Part shown: one piece after another, positions 1 through 4,962 of the stretch
Position numbering within the stretch: the first letter of the stretch is position 1
How the letters are laid out: the number at the start of each line of letters is the position of its first letter
Source: CBDULX01 sp048550535
GTDB taxonomy: Bacteria; Pseudomonadota; Gammaproteobacteria; SZUA-229
Assembly (NCBI GenBank): GCA_048550535.1
Contig: JBLYYN010000195.1
Coordinates: 1 to 5,063, forward strand
Length of the DNA stretch: 5,063 bases
Direction: 5' to 3'
Translations under genes and position numbers: made by a program
Notes under the pieces: generated by a model
What the model saw: only the letters and a program-made list of their open reading frames with translations
Told to the model about the DNA's origin: nothing
The model's database searches: none

Positions 1-1
1 A

Positions 2-1123
2 ATGGAAGCCATCGGCCGACTGGCCGGAGGCGTGGCCCATGATTTTAACAACCTGCTCGCCCCCATCATCGGCTATAGTGAATTATTAACTGAAGATTCA
101 AATCTCGATGATAAACAGAAACAGTCTCTGAGCGAAATCCTGCATGCGGGACTTCGCGCACGGAACCTGGTGCGCCAGTTGCTGGCCTTTTGCCGCAAGC
201 AGACCCTGGAATCCAGGCCTTTGAACCTCAACGAAACGATTAAAAACTTTGGAGAACTGCTGCAGAGCACTATTCCAGAAAACATTGAGCTCAAACAAAT
301 ATTCTCACCGGATATCCTGCCTGTCATGGCGGATGTCGATCAAATCGAACGTATCATCATGAATCTTGCGGTTAATGCCGCCGATGCTATGCCGAACGGC
401 GGTGAATTAACCATTGAAACGTCTGTATCTGAACTGGGCGAGGAATATACAGCAACACATCCGGACCTGGTCCCGGGATCCTACGTCATGCTGGCCATGC
501 ACGACACAGGCTGTGGCATGGATCATGAAACCCGCGATCATATTTTCGAGCCGTTCTTTTCTACTAAGGGCGAGCTGGGCACTGGCCTGGGACTGGCCAC
601 GGTTTTTGGCATCGTCAAACAGCACGGCGGCAGTATCTGGCTTCACAGTGAACCCGGCCAGGGGACAATGTTCAAAATCTATCTGCCGGTCACCGATGAA
701 GCCCCCGTCAAAAAGAAAACCCGCACAATGACTGTCACTGACCCGAAAGCCAACGAGTGCATTTTACTGGTGGATGATGATGAACAGATGCGCCATCTGG
801 TGCAGACCATCCTTGAGCGACAGGGTTACACGGTTTTTTCAGCAAAAGACAGCGATGATGCGCTGGCGACACTGGCGTCGCACCAGGGACCGATACACCT
901 GCTTTTAACTGATGTGGTTATGCCGGGGATAAACGGCAGGGAACTGTATAAGCAAGCGACCCTGGATCACCCGGATCTGAAGGTGCTATATATGTCCGGC
1001 TATACAGACAATATCATCGTCCACCACGGCGTACTGGACAAAGGCATACAATTCATCCAGAAACCATTTTCAAACAGGGATCTAATTTATAAAATCAGAG
1101 AAACATTAAAGGAACCAGAGTGA
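2..1123 (+). CDS. Hybrid sensor histidine kinase with C-terminal receiver domain, 5' partial
   Basis: This is the C-terminal 373 residues of a hybrid two-component kinase. The first visible Met sits inside the H-box, so it is not the true start and the sensor part lies outside the window. The order is: DHp dimerisation helix (about 1-68) with phosphoacceptor His13 in VAHDFNN; HATPase_c (about 108-231) with N-box Asn125, G1 DTGCGM (168-173), F-box IFEPFFSTK and G2 GTGLGL (193-198); a Lys/Thr-rich linker; and a receiver domain (about 252-369) with acidic residues 258-260, phosphoacceptor Asp304, Ser332 and Lys354. All catalytic residues are intact, so it should autophosphorylate His13 and exchange phosphate with Asp304. 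There is no DNA-binding output domain, so a separate partner would be needed. The input signal cannot be told from this fragment. The gene ends in TGA, which overlaps an ATG (TGATG) that opens only a 13-codon frame running into the receiver remnant downstream. Confidence 0.95.
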   Translation: MEAIGRLAGGVAHDFNNLLAPIIGYSELLTEDSNLDDKQKQSLSEILHAGLRARNLVRQLLAFCRKQTLESRPLNLNETIKNFGELLQSTIPENIELKQIFSPDILPVMADVDQIERIIMNLAVNAADAMPNGGELTIETSVSELGEEYTATHPDLVPGSYVMLAMHDTGCGMDHETRDHIFEPFFSTKGELGTGLGLATVFGIVKQHGGSIWLHSEPGQGTMFKIYLPVTDEAPVKKKTRTMTVTDPKANECILLVDDDEQMRHLVQTILERQGYTVFSAKDSDDALATLASHQGPIHLLLTDVVMPGINGRELYKQATLDHPDLKVLYMSGYTDNIIVHHGVLDKGIQFIQKPFSNRDLIYKIRETLKEPE

Positions 1124-1137
1124 TGTGGGATTTTGCA

Positions 1138-1316
1138 CGAACGGCTAACAAGCACATCGAATGAGTCCAGATATCTCTATTATCCTCTGTACCGGTTACA
1201 GAAATTTCGTTGATAAAAACACCGTGAAATATTTTAGCAACAAAGATGTTTGGGTAAACCCCTTCACCAAAGCAGTCATCTCGAAACTGGCTGGGAAAGT
1301 TCTTAATGGTTGCTAA
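1138..1316 (+). pseudogene. Decayed remnant of a response-regulator receiver (REC) domain C-terminal half
   Basis: An open stretch 1161-1316 encodes 51 residues beginning MSPDISIILCTGYRNF. This matches the beta4/alpha4 region of receiver domains (PDIPIILCTGYS type) and continues through a VWVNPFTK stretch where an intact domain has F-x-x-KPF. The conserved Lys is replaced by Asn. Just upstream, another frame (1138-1161) reads RTANKHIE before TGA. If one A is restored at about 1160, the two pieces join as RTANKHIE-MSPDIS, with the usual spacing between the ELA-like helix and PDI. The phosphoacceptor half of the domain is missing. It is not a simple copy of the receiver in the preceding kinase, which has LYMSGYTD at the same place. 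I infer a truncated, frameshifted remnant. A 51-residue small protein is possible, but no Shine-Dalgarno is evident before 1161. Confidence 0.6.
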
Positions 1317-1571
1317 TGTTCAAGCTAGACTACCTGACATTTATAAACTCGGCGGCGCCAGTGGCCTTGACCCCTGGTAATCTAATTTAAACAGTGCATG
1401 CCAACATCACCATAAAGCTCGCGATGCTCAGCCAGTCTCGCCAGTTGATCGCCCAGCCGTGACTACACCCCATGCAGTTTAAATACATTAATACAAAATC
1501 AAGAAAAAGTAGTAGAAATATACTTAAATATAAAACCAACCATTAACATGATTAGCTAAAGGAACACCATT
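1317..1571. other. Intergenic spacer before mscL
   Basis: I recognise no gene here. The first part (about 1350-1470) is GC-richer, includes GGCGGCGCCAGTGGCC and looks like decayed coding or element sequence, but no frame matches a family I know. From about 1474 the sequence turns strongly AT-rich, as expected of the mscL promoter and leader. Confidence 0.5.
1519..1524 (+). promoter_or_regulatory. Possible -10 box of mscL
   Basis: TATACT matches 5 of 6 bases of the sigma-70 -10 consensus and lies in the AT-rich run 48 bases before the mscL start. No convincing -35 hexamer is present 16-18 bases upstream (the sequence there is AAATCA-like). In such AT-rich DNA the match could be chance. Confidence 0.25.
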
Positions 1572-1973
1572 ATGAGTATGATGAAAGAATTTAAAGACTT
1601 CGCTGTAAAAGGCAATGTTGTTGACATGGCTGTCGGTATCGTCATCGGCGCGGCATTTGGTAAAATTGTTTCGGCTCTGGTAGCCGGTGTACTTATGCCT
1701 CCAATCGGAGTATTACTAGGTGGAGTAGATTTTTCCAATTTGGCATATGTAGTTAAAGCGGCCGCGGGAGATGCACCGGCTGTTGTAATTAGCTACGGCA
1801 TATTCATTCAAACGGTTATTGATTTCATCATCATTGCATTTGCGATTTTTATGGTAGTTAAGGGTATTAACTCACTGAAGAAAAAAGAGGAAGCCGCACC
1901 TAAAGCCCCACCCGTACCTACAGCAGAAGAAGTTTTGCTTATGGAAATACGTGATTTACTGAAACAGAAATAA
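1572..1973 (+). CDS. mscL: Large-conductance mechanosensitive channel MscL
   Basis: This is an inner-membrane homopentameric channel that opens under membrane tension during hypo-osmotic shock and releases solutes. The protein has 133 residues, against about 136 in E. coli, and is complete. It shows the N-terminal amphipathic segment MSMMKEFKDFAVKGN, TM1 (about 15-45) with the pore-lining VVDMAVGIVIGAAFGKIV region (Gly22 and Lys31 at the E. coli positions), MPPIG at the end of TM1, the periplasmic loop, TM2 (about 74-98, starting YGIFIQ), a KKKEE charged cluster, a Pro/Ala-rich linker and the C-terminal helix EEVLLMEIRDLLKQ. The start at 1572 fits the family N-terminus (MSxxKEF) and has AAAGGA at 1558-1563, eight bases upstream. 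It appears to be a single-gene unit. No clear terminator hairpin with a T-run follows it; only a weak 6-bp repeat (TTGATA 1987-1992, TATCAA 2009-2014) is seen. Confidence 0.98.
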   Translation: MSMMKEFKDFAVKGNVVDMAVGIVIGAAFGKIVSALVAGVLMPPIGVLLGGVDFSNLAYVVKAAAGDAPAVVISYGIFIQTVIDFIIIAFAIFMVVKGINSLKKKEEAAPKAPPVPTAEEVLLMEIRDLLKQK

Positions 1974-2042
1974 CCCGCAATAATTTTTGATAAATTCCAT
2001 AACATCTGTATCAACTCGGACTGATCAATAATTAAAACTTTG

Positions 2043-2206
2043 CCACAGACGACTGCATGGATGCAGAAGGTACGAGCCCACGGATGGGCGAAGGTAGAAC
2101 AATGCAGGAGTAATTGTCGAGAGTAATGCAGGACGCCTATAGGGATTTATGCCCTGTGGGTATATAGGTGGTAGAGCGAAGCAGGAAGCCAGAGCCGAGC
2201 AATTAC
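2043..2206. repeat. Multi-hairpin intergenic element with NGGA tetraloops; repeat family or structured RNA
   Basis: Two adjacent hairpins have different stems but the same plan. The first is CTGCA-TGGA-TGCAG (2053-2066) and the second is GCCCA-CGGA-TGGGC (2076-2089); each is followed within one base by AAGGTA. Next come GCAGGAG (2104-2110) and GCAGGAC (2128-2134), both preceded by AAT. A third stem pairs CCTATA (2136-2141) with TATAGG (2163-2168) and contains GGG/CCC (2142-2144, 2152-2154). A 7-bp closing pair, GTAATTG (2110-2116) with CAATTAC (2200-2206), encloses that part. Frames across the region read as low-complexity, non-protein-like sequence, so I do not call a gene. Stem-loops with CATGGATG-type loops are, from memory, common interspersed repeats in gammaproteobacterial genomes. 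The alternative is a small RNA with CsrA/RsmA-type GGA sites. The strand is undetermined. Confidence 0.5.
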
Positions 2207-2209
2207 CGA

Positions 2210-2283
2210 GGCACAGAGGACACAGAGTTTTATAAGTACGCTCTATTACAACCACCACTGTTTTCTCTGTGCACTCTGTGGCC
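2210..2283. repeat. Imperfect inverted repeat (CACAGAGGACACAGAG type)
   Basis: The left arm GGCACAGAGGACACAGAG (2210-2227) is matched on the other strand by the right arm at 2265-2283, whose reverse complement is GGCCACAGAGTGCACAGAG. The arms differ by one gap and two substitutions and flank a 37-base interior. A related GCCACAGA lies at 2042-2049, just before the multi-hairpin element, which suggests one composite repeat unit. I recall similar ACAGAGGACACAGAG strings as intergenic repeats in many environmental bacteria, but cannot verify this here. A T7 run at 2301-2307 lies too far from the stem for a classical terminator. Confidence 0.55.
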
Positions 2284-2508
2284 GTCTATCATCAGTTGTC
2301 TTTTTTTGTCTATCGGCGTCCTGACTGCTGTCATCGATTTGTTTTTGTTAAAAATAACCTGTAAATTATCGAAACCCTACAGAATAATAAAAATCAGGGC
2401 TTTAGCTTCGAAAACAGCGTTTTCGTTCATATATAAACAAAATAAATACTGGCTTTTTTGTTCATGACACATAATCGATAAGATTGCGAGCAAACGAACA
2501 ATACCTAA
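2284..2508. other. AT-rich spacer upstream of the rcoM promoter
   Basis: There is no protein-like reading frame. The stretch contains a T7 tract (2301-2307), a perfect 7-bp palindrome (2409-2425) and two GTTCAT copies (2425-2430 and 2460-2465). The copy in TTCGTTCAT (2422-2430) fits 8 of 9 positions of the general LytTR site consensus, so autoregulation by the downstream LytTR protein is conceivable. The copies are 35 bases apart rather than the usual two helical turns. Confidence 0.4.
2409..2425. promoter_or_regulatory. Perfect palindrome CGAAAAC-AGC-GTTTTCG
   Basis: Seven-base arms flank a 3-base centre. No T-run follows, so it does not look like an intrinsic terminator. It lies 134 bases before the rcoM start and could be an operator for an unknown dimeric regulator. 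Function is inferred from symmetry only. Confidence 0.35.
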
Positions 2509-2536
2509 TTGCTATTAACTAATGTTCGAATATAAC
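2509..2536 (+). promoter_or_regulatory. Candidate sigma-70 promoter of rcoM
   Basis: TTGCTA (2509-2514, 4 of 6 matches to -35) and TATAAC (2531-2536, 5 of 6 matches to -10) are separated by 16 bases. Transcription would start near 2543 and give a leader of about 17 bases that still contains the Shine-Dalgarno at 2547-2551. The match is reasonable, but the AT-rich context raises the chance of a false positive. Confidence 0.4.
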
Positions 2537-2546
2537 GAAAAACTAC

Positions 2547-2551
2547 AGGGG
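2547..2551 (+). promoter_or_regulatory. Shine-Dalgarno that decides the TTG start of rcoM
   Basis: AGGGG lies eight bases before TTG at 2560. An in-frame TGA at 2557-2559 directly precedes that TTG, so the frame cannot extend further upstream. The next in-frame ATG (2638) would cut into the PAS domain. TTG at 2560 is therefore the best start. Confidence 0.7.
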
Positions 2552-2559
2552 CTAGGTGA

Positions 2560-3288
2560 TTGGAATCAATACAACACAAACTGCAGGAGTTTGATCCTGG
2601 AATAGTCTGGCTGGATAACAGTAACAGAATCATTGCCATGAATGGCCTGGCGGCAGAAACCCTCGGCGATATCCAGGGAAACCTCATTGGTGAAGAAGTA
2701 CTGCAGCTGCATCCTGAAAAAAGCCGCGAAAAGGTGCGCTTTCTGCTTGAGCAATCGGCCTGCCCAGTCGATTCGCCACCGCCCATGACCATGATGATCA
2801 ATATCACCGAACGCGTACTGTTGATTAAGGTTTCCAGGATGTGTGGTGAGGGTGGCCATATTGGTAGCTGTATGGTTTTCTATGATTTAACTGATCTGGC
2901 GACAGTAGAGGTTGGCACTGATACAGAAACAAACTCGGACAACAATCGACGAAAACTATTCAAACTGCCGGTGTATAAAAATAAGCAGGTTTTGTTAATT
3001 GACCTGGAGGCCGTCAGCGCCATTAAGGCAGAAGGCCATTACTCAAGCCTGTACACGGATGATGAAAATTATCACTGTAACCTGTCGTTATCGGATCTTG
3101 AAGACCGGATTAAATCTGAACATTTCCTGCGCGTCCATCGAAGCTATATCGTTAACCTGCAATATGCCAAGGCATTCGAAAAAATCGATGAACACTGCTA
3201 TTTGATACTCGACTTTCAGGATGGCATGCGTATTCCAATTAGCAGGAGTAAGGTCAGTATCATTAAAGAATATCTTGGATTGTCTTAA
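2560..3288 (+). CDS. rcoM: RcoM-type CO-sensing transcriptional regulator (heme PAS + LytTR)
   Basis: This 242-residue single-component regulator has no receiver domain. An N-terminal PAS fold (about 8-113, from FDPGIVWLDNSNRIIAMNG to MVFYDLTDLA) is joined by a polar linker (114-134) to a LytTR DNA-binding domain (about 135-240), with HRSYIVN at 193-199 and ISRSK at 227-231. PAS-LytTR is the architecture of RcoM from Burkholderia xenovorans, which binds CO at heme and activates cox genes. Its known ligands are His74, Cys94 (ferric) and Met104 (ferrous, displaced by CO). Here His51 lies in LHPEKSREKV, Cys68 in ACPV and Met78 in PMTMMIN. The Cys-to-Met distance is 10, exactly as in RcoM, and His-to-Cys is 17 instead of 20. 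The ligand match is inferred from spacing, not from an alignment. The cox operon starts 308 bases downstream on the same strand, which supports the role. Translation probably begins at TTG. Confidence 0.85.
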   Translation: MESIQHKLQEFDPGIVWLDNSNRIIAMNGLAAETLGDIQGNLIGEEVLQLHPEKSREKVRFLLEQSACPVDSPPPMTMMINITERVLLIKVSRMCGEGGHIGSCMVFYDLTDLATVEVGTDTETNSDNNRRKLFKLPVYKNKQVLLIDLEAVSAIKAEGHYSSLYTDDENYHCNLSLSDLEDRIKSEHFLRVHRSYIVNLQYAKAFEKIDEHCYLILDFQDGMRIPISRSKVSIIKEYLGLS

Positions 3289-3459
3289 TCAGAAAGTAAT
3301 AAAATATTAATTAAGTTTGAGTCTCGGTGTTGATTGGTATGCCTATACATTTAATCACACTGAACTCTCATTCATTATTCGAGCTGACTGACACTCCACT
3401 CCTCTCATCTGAATAAATACAGCCATACCCACCTCATCTTCTATTCATTCTTTTATTTG

Positions 3460-3520
3460 ACCGTTCGCGCACGAAGTTCCGCATTTCATGAAAAGCCCAT
3501 TGTATTTCCGACTGTTCCGG
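3460..3520 (+). promoter_or_regulatory. Candidate RcoM/LytTR operator: repeated GTTC half-sites
   Basis: Three same-strand GTT-centred sites are seen: ACCGTTCGC (3460-3468), GAAGTTCCG (3473-3481) and ACTGTTCCG (3511-3519). They match 8, 7 and 7 of 9 positions of the general LytTR consensus [TA][AC][CA]GTTN[AG][TG]. Counted as TTnnnG, a motif I recall being reported for RcoM in B. xenovorans, matches start at 3464, 3485, 3505 and 3515. Their spacings of 21, 20 and 10 put them on one helical face. Such short motifs also occur by chance; the phasing and the position upstream of coxM are the supporting points. Confidence 0.4.
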
Positions 3521-3577
3521 TAGGAATATAGCCCTCATTATCGGGAAACAGACAAACAATACTGGCTCTTAAAATCA

Positions 3578-3590
3578 CCCCCCCCGGAGG
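3578..3590 (+). promoter_or_regulatory. C8 tract followed by the coxM Shine-Dalgarno GGAGG
   Basis: Eight consecutive C (3578-3585) abut GGAGG (3586-3590), which is six bases before the coxM ATG at 3597. The Shine-Dalgarno is strong. The homopolymer lies on its upstream side, so slippage would not change the distance from Shine-Dalgarno to start. Confidence 0.75.
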
Positions 3591-3596
3591 AAAGTC

Positions 3597-4463
3597 ATGA
3601 TACCCAGCGGATTCGAATACCATGCGCCGGACAATGTAAACGACGCGATTCAGTTACTTACTCAATACTCAGATGATGCCAAAATACTGGCCGGTGGCCA
3701 CAGTCTGCTGCCTATGATGAAGCTCCGCTTCGCAGAGCCGGAACATCTTATCGATATAAACGGCATTAAAGAATTAAAAGGCATCACTGAAAAAGGTAAT
3801 GTTATTCGCATTGGGGCTATGACCACCGAGAACGAACTAATCAATTCCAGCCTGTTGAATGAGAAGTGTCCATTAATTCCCGCCGCAGCCAAGCTCATCG
3901 CCGACCCCCAGGTGCGCAATCGCGGCACGATTGGTGGTGATATTGCACACGGCGATCCCGGCAACGATCATCCCGCCGTCATGCTGGCACTGGATGCCAG
4001 TTTTATCCTTCAAGGCCCTAAGGGTGAACGCACAGTGCTCGCCAATGGTTTTTTCCTGGGTACTTTCTGGACCACAATGGAAGCGGACGAAATCATGACC
4101 GCCATCCAGGTGCCGGCATTTAACTCAGCCACCGGTTATGGCTACAACAAGCTGAAACGTAAAACCGGTGATTTCGCCACCGCGGGCGCCAGTGTGGTGG
4201 TGCAAATGAACGGTGACCGCTGTGACGACATTCGCATAGCCCTGACCAATGCCGGACCCTGCGCCTTTCGTGCGGAAGCCGCCGAAGATCTATTACGAGG
4301 CCAGGTGATTACCGAAGCACTCATCAATCAGGCCGCTGAAAAAGTGATGGAGGCCTGTGAGCCGGCAGAAGACCTGCGCGGAGATGCAGAATACAAAACA
4401 CATATGACGGCGGAAATGACGCGACGCTCGATACGCGACGCACTGGCACGGGCAAAGGGGTAA
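3597..4463 (+). CDS. coxM: Aerobic carbon monoxide dehydrogenase, FAD-binding medium subunit
   Basis: CoxM is the flavoprotein subunit of the molybdenum-copper CO dehydrogenase. It takes electrons from the CoxS [2Fe-2S] clusters and passes them to the respiratory chain at the cytoplasmic face of the membrane. The protein has 288 residues, the same length I recall for O. carboxidovorans CoxM. The N-terminal FAD_binding_5 domain (about 1-170) carries the two flavin motifs AGGHS (32-36) and TIGGD (111-115) at the family positions, followed by DPGNDHPA. The C-terminal CO_deh_flav_C domain (about 175-285) contains KLKRKTGDFATAGA and ALTNAG. The N-terminus MIPSGFEYHAP fits CoxM (MIPGxFDYHRP type), which supports the ATG at 3597 with GGAGG. 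Its TAA is five bases before coxS. It is first gene of the operon and probably activated through RcoM. Related xanthine-dehydrogenase-like FAD subunits share the fold, but the partners here point to CO dehydrogenase. Confidence 0.95.
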   Translation: MIPSGFEYHAPDNVNDAIQLLTQYSDDAKILAGGHSLLPMMKLRFAEPEHLIDINGIKELKGITEKGNVIRIGAMTTENELINSSLLNEKCPLIPAAAKLIADPQVRNRGTIGGDIAHGDPGNDHPAVMLALDASFILQGPKGERTVLANGFFLGTFWTTMEADEIMTAIQVPAFNSATGYGYNKLKRKTGDFATAGASVVVQMNGDRCDDIRIALTNAGPCAFRAEAAEDLLRGQVITEALINQAAEKVMEACEPAEDLRGDAEYKTHMTAEMTRRSIRDALARAKG

Positions 4464-4468
4464 TCGAC

Positions 4469-4945
4469 ATGGCGAAAAAACATATTTCCTTCCAACTCAA
4501 TGGCCAGCAGGTGGATGCTCTGGTGGAACCACGGGATCTGCTGGTACATACCCTACGTGAGCAGCTTAACCTGACCGGCACTCACATTGGTTGTGAAACC
4601 AGCCATTGCGGTGTGTGTACGGTTGATCTCAATGGTGATTCAGTCAAAGCCTGTACCATTCTTGCCATGCAGGCGGATGGCGGTGAAATCATGACCATAG
4701 AAGGTCTTGCCAGCAATGGTGAACTGCACCCACTGCAGCAAGCCTTTATGGACGAACACGGTTTGCAATGTGGTTTCTGCACCCCGGGCATGCTGATACG
4801 CGCCTACCGCTTCTTGCAGGAAAACCCGAACCCCAGTGATGAGGAAATTCGCTGGGGCATGTCCGGCAACCTGTGTCGCTGTACGGGCTATCAAAACATC
4901 ATCAAGGCCGTTAAAGCAGCGGCGCAAAAGATGCAATCGGCTTAA
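4469..4945 (+). CDS. coxS: Aerobic carbon monoxide dehydrogenase, [2Fe-2S] small subunit
   Basis: CoxS carries two [2Fe-2S] clusters that move electrons from the molybdenum-copper site in CoxL to FAD in CoxM. The protein is 158 residues long. The N-terminal plant-type ferredoxin domain (about 4-78) has cysteines 42, 47, 50 and 62 in GCETSHCGVC and AC. The C-terminal helical domain (about 85-155) has cysteines 101, 104, 136 and 138 in CGFCTPGM and LCRCTGYQNI. All eight cluster ligands are present, and their numbering agrees with O. carboxidovorans CoxS to within one residue. The start MAKKHISFQLNG matches the family start. AGGGG at 4456-4460, inside the end of coxM, lies eight bases before the ATG, so the two genes are probably translationally linked. 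It is the middle gene of the M-S-L order typical of cox operons. Confidence 0.97.
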   Translation: MAKKHISFQLNGQQVDALVEPRDLLVHTLREQLNLTGTHIGCETSHCGVCTVDLNGDSVKACTILAMQADGGEIMTIEGLASNGELHPLQQAFMDEHGLQCGFCTPGMLIRAYRFLQENPNPSDEEIRWGMSGNLCRCTGYQNIIKAVKAAAQKMQSA

Positions 4946-4962
4946 CCAGGGGAGCGAATATT

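Larger units (their letters stand above)
3289..3596 (+). promoter_or_regulatory. cox operon upstream regulatory region
   Basis: This is a 308-base spacer between rcoM and coxM with no protein-like frame. The first 30 bases are AT-rich (TATTAATTAA), with no clear hairpin terminator for rcoM. The GTT-centred sites at 3460-3520 and the ribosome binding site at 3586-3590 are listed separately. A weak -10-like AATATA/TATAGC (3525-3532) follows the sites. No good -35 is visible, as expected of an activator-dependent promoter. Confidence 0.55.

Noticed and set aside
414..731. A 105-codon plus-strand frame inside the kinase gene, and several minus-strand frames opposite the kinase, rcoM and cox genes
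   Set aside because: All lie within strongly supported genes in another frame and have no recognisable domains of their own.
1361..1377. CCTTGACCCCTGG-like string as the end of a REP-associated transposase element
   Set aside because: The similarity to remembered GGGGTCA-type element ends is short and imperfect, and no transposase or paired end is visible.
1387..1473. A 28-residue minus-strand frame (MGCSHGWAINWRDW then a hydrophobic stretch) resembling a single-pass membrane peptide
   Set aside because: There is no Shine-Dalgarno before its ATG, no recognisable family and no supporting context. A frame this short arises easily by chance.
2025..2258. A 77-codon minus-strand open frame over the multi-hairpin element
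   Set aside because: The translation is Cys/Leu/Pro-rich and not protein-like, and it follows the repeat sequence. Such frames are typical spurious calls on intergenic repeats.
2210..2307. Inverted repeat plus T7 run as an intrinsic terminator
   Set aside because: The T-run starts 17 bases after the right arm and the loop is 37 bases, unlike a classical rho-independent terminator.
2168..2467. A 99-codon plus-strand open frame starting at GTG
   Set aside because: It runs through the inverted repeat and AT-rich spacer, has no ribosome binding site and resembles no family.
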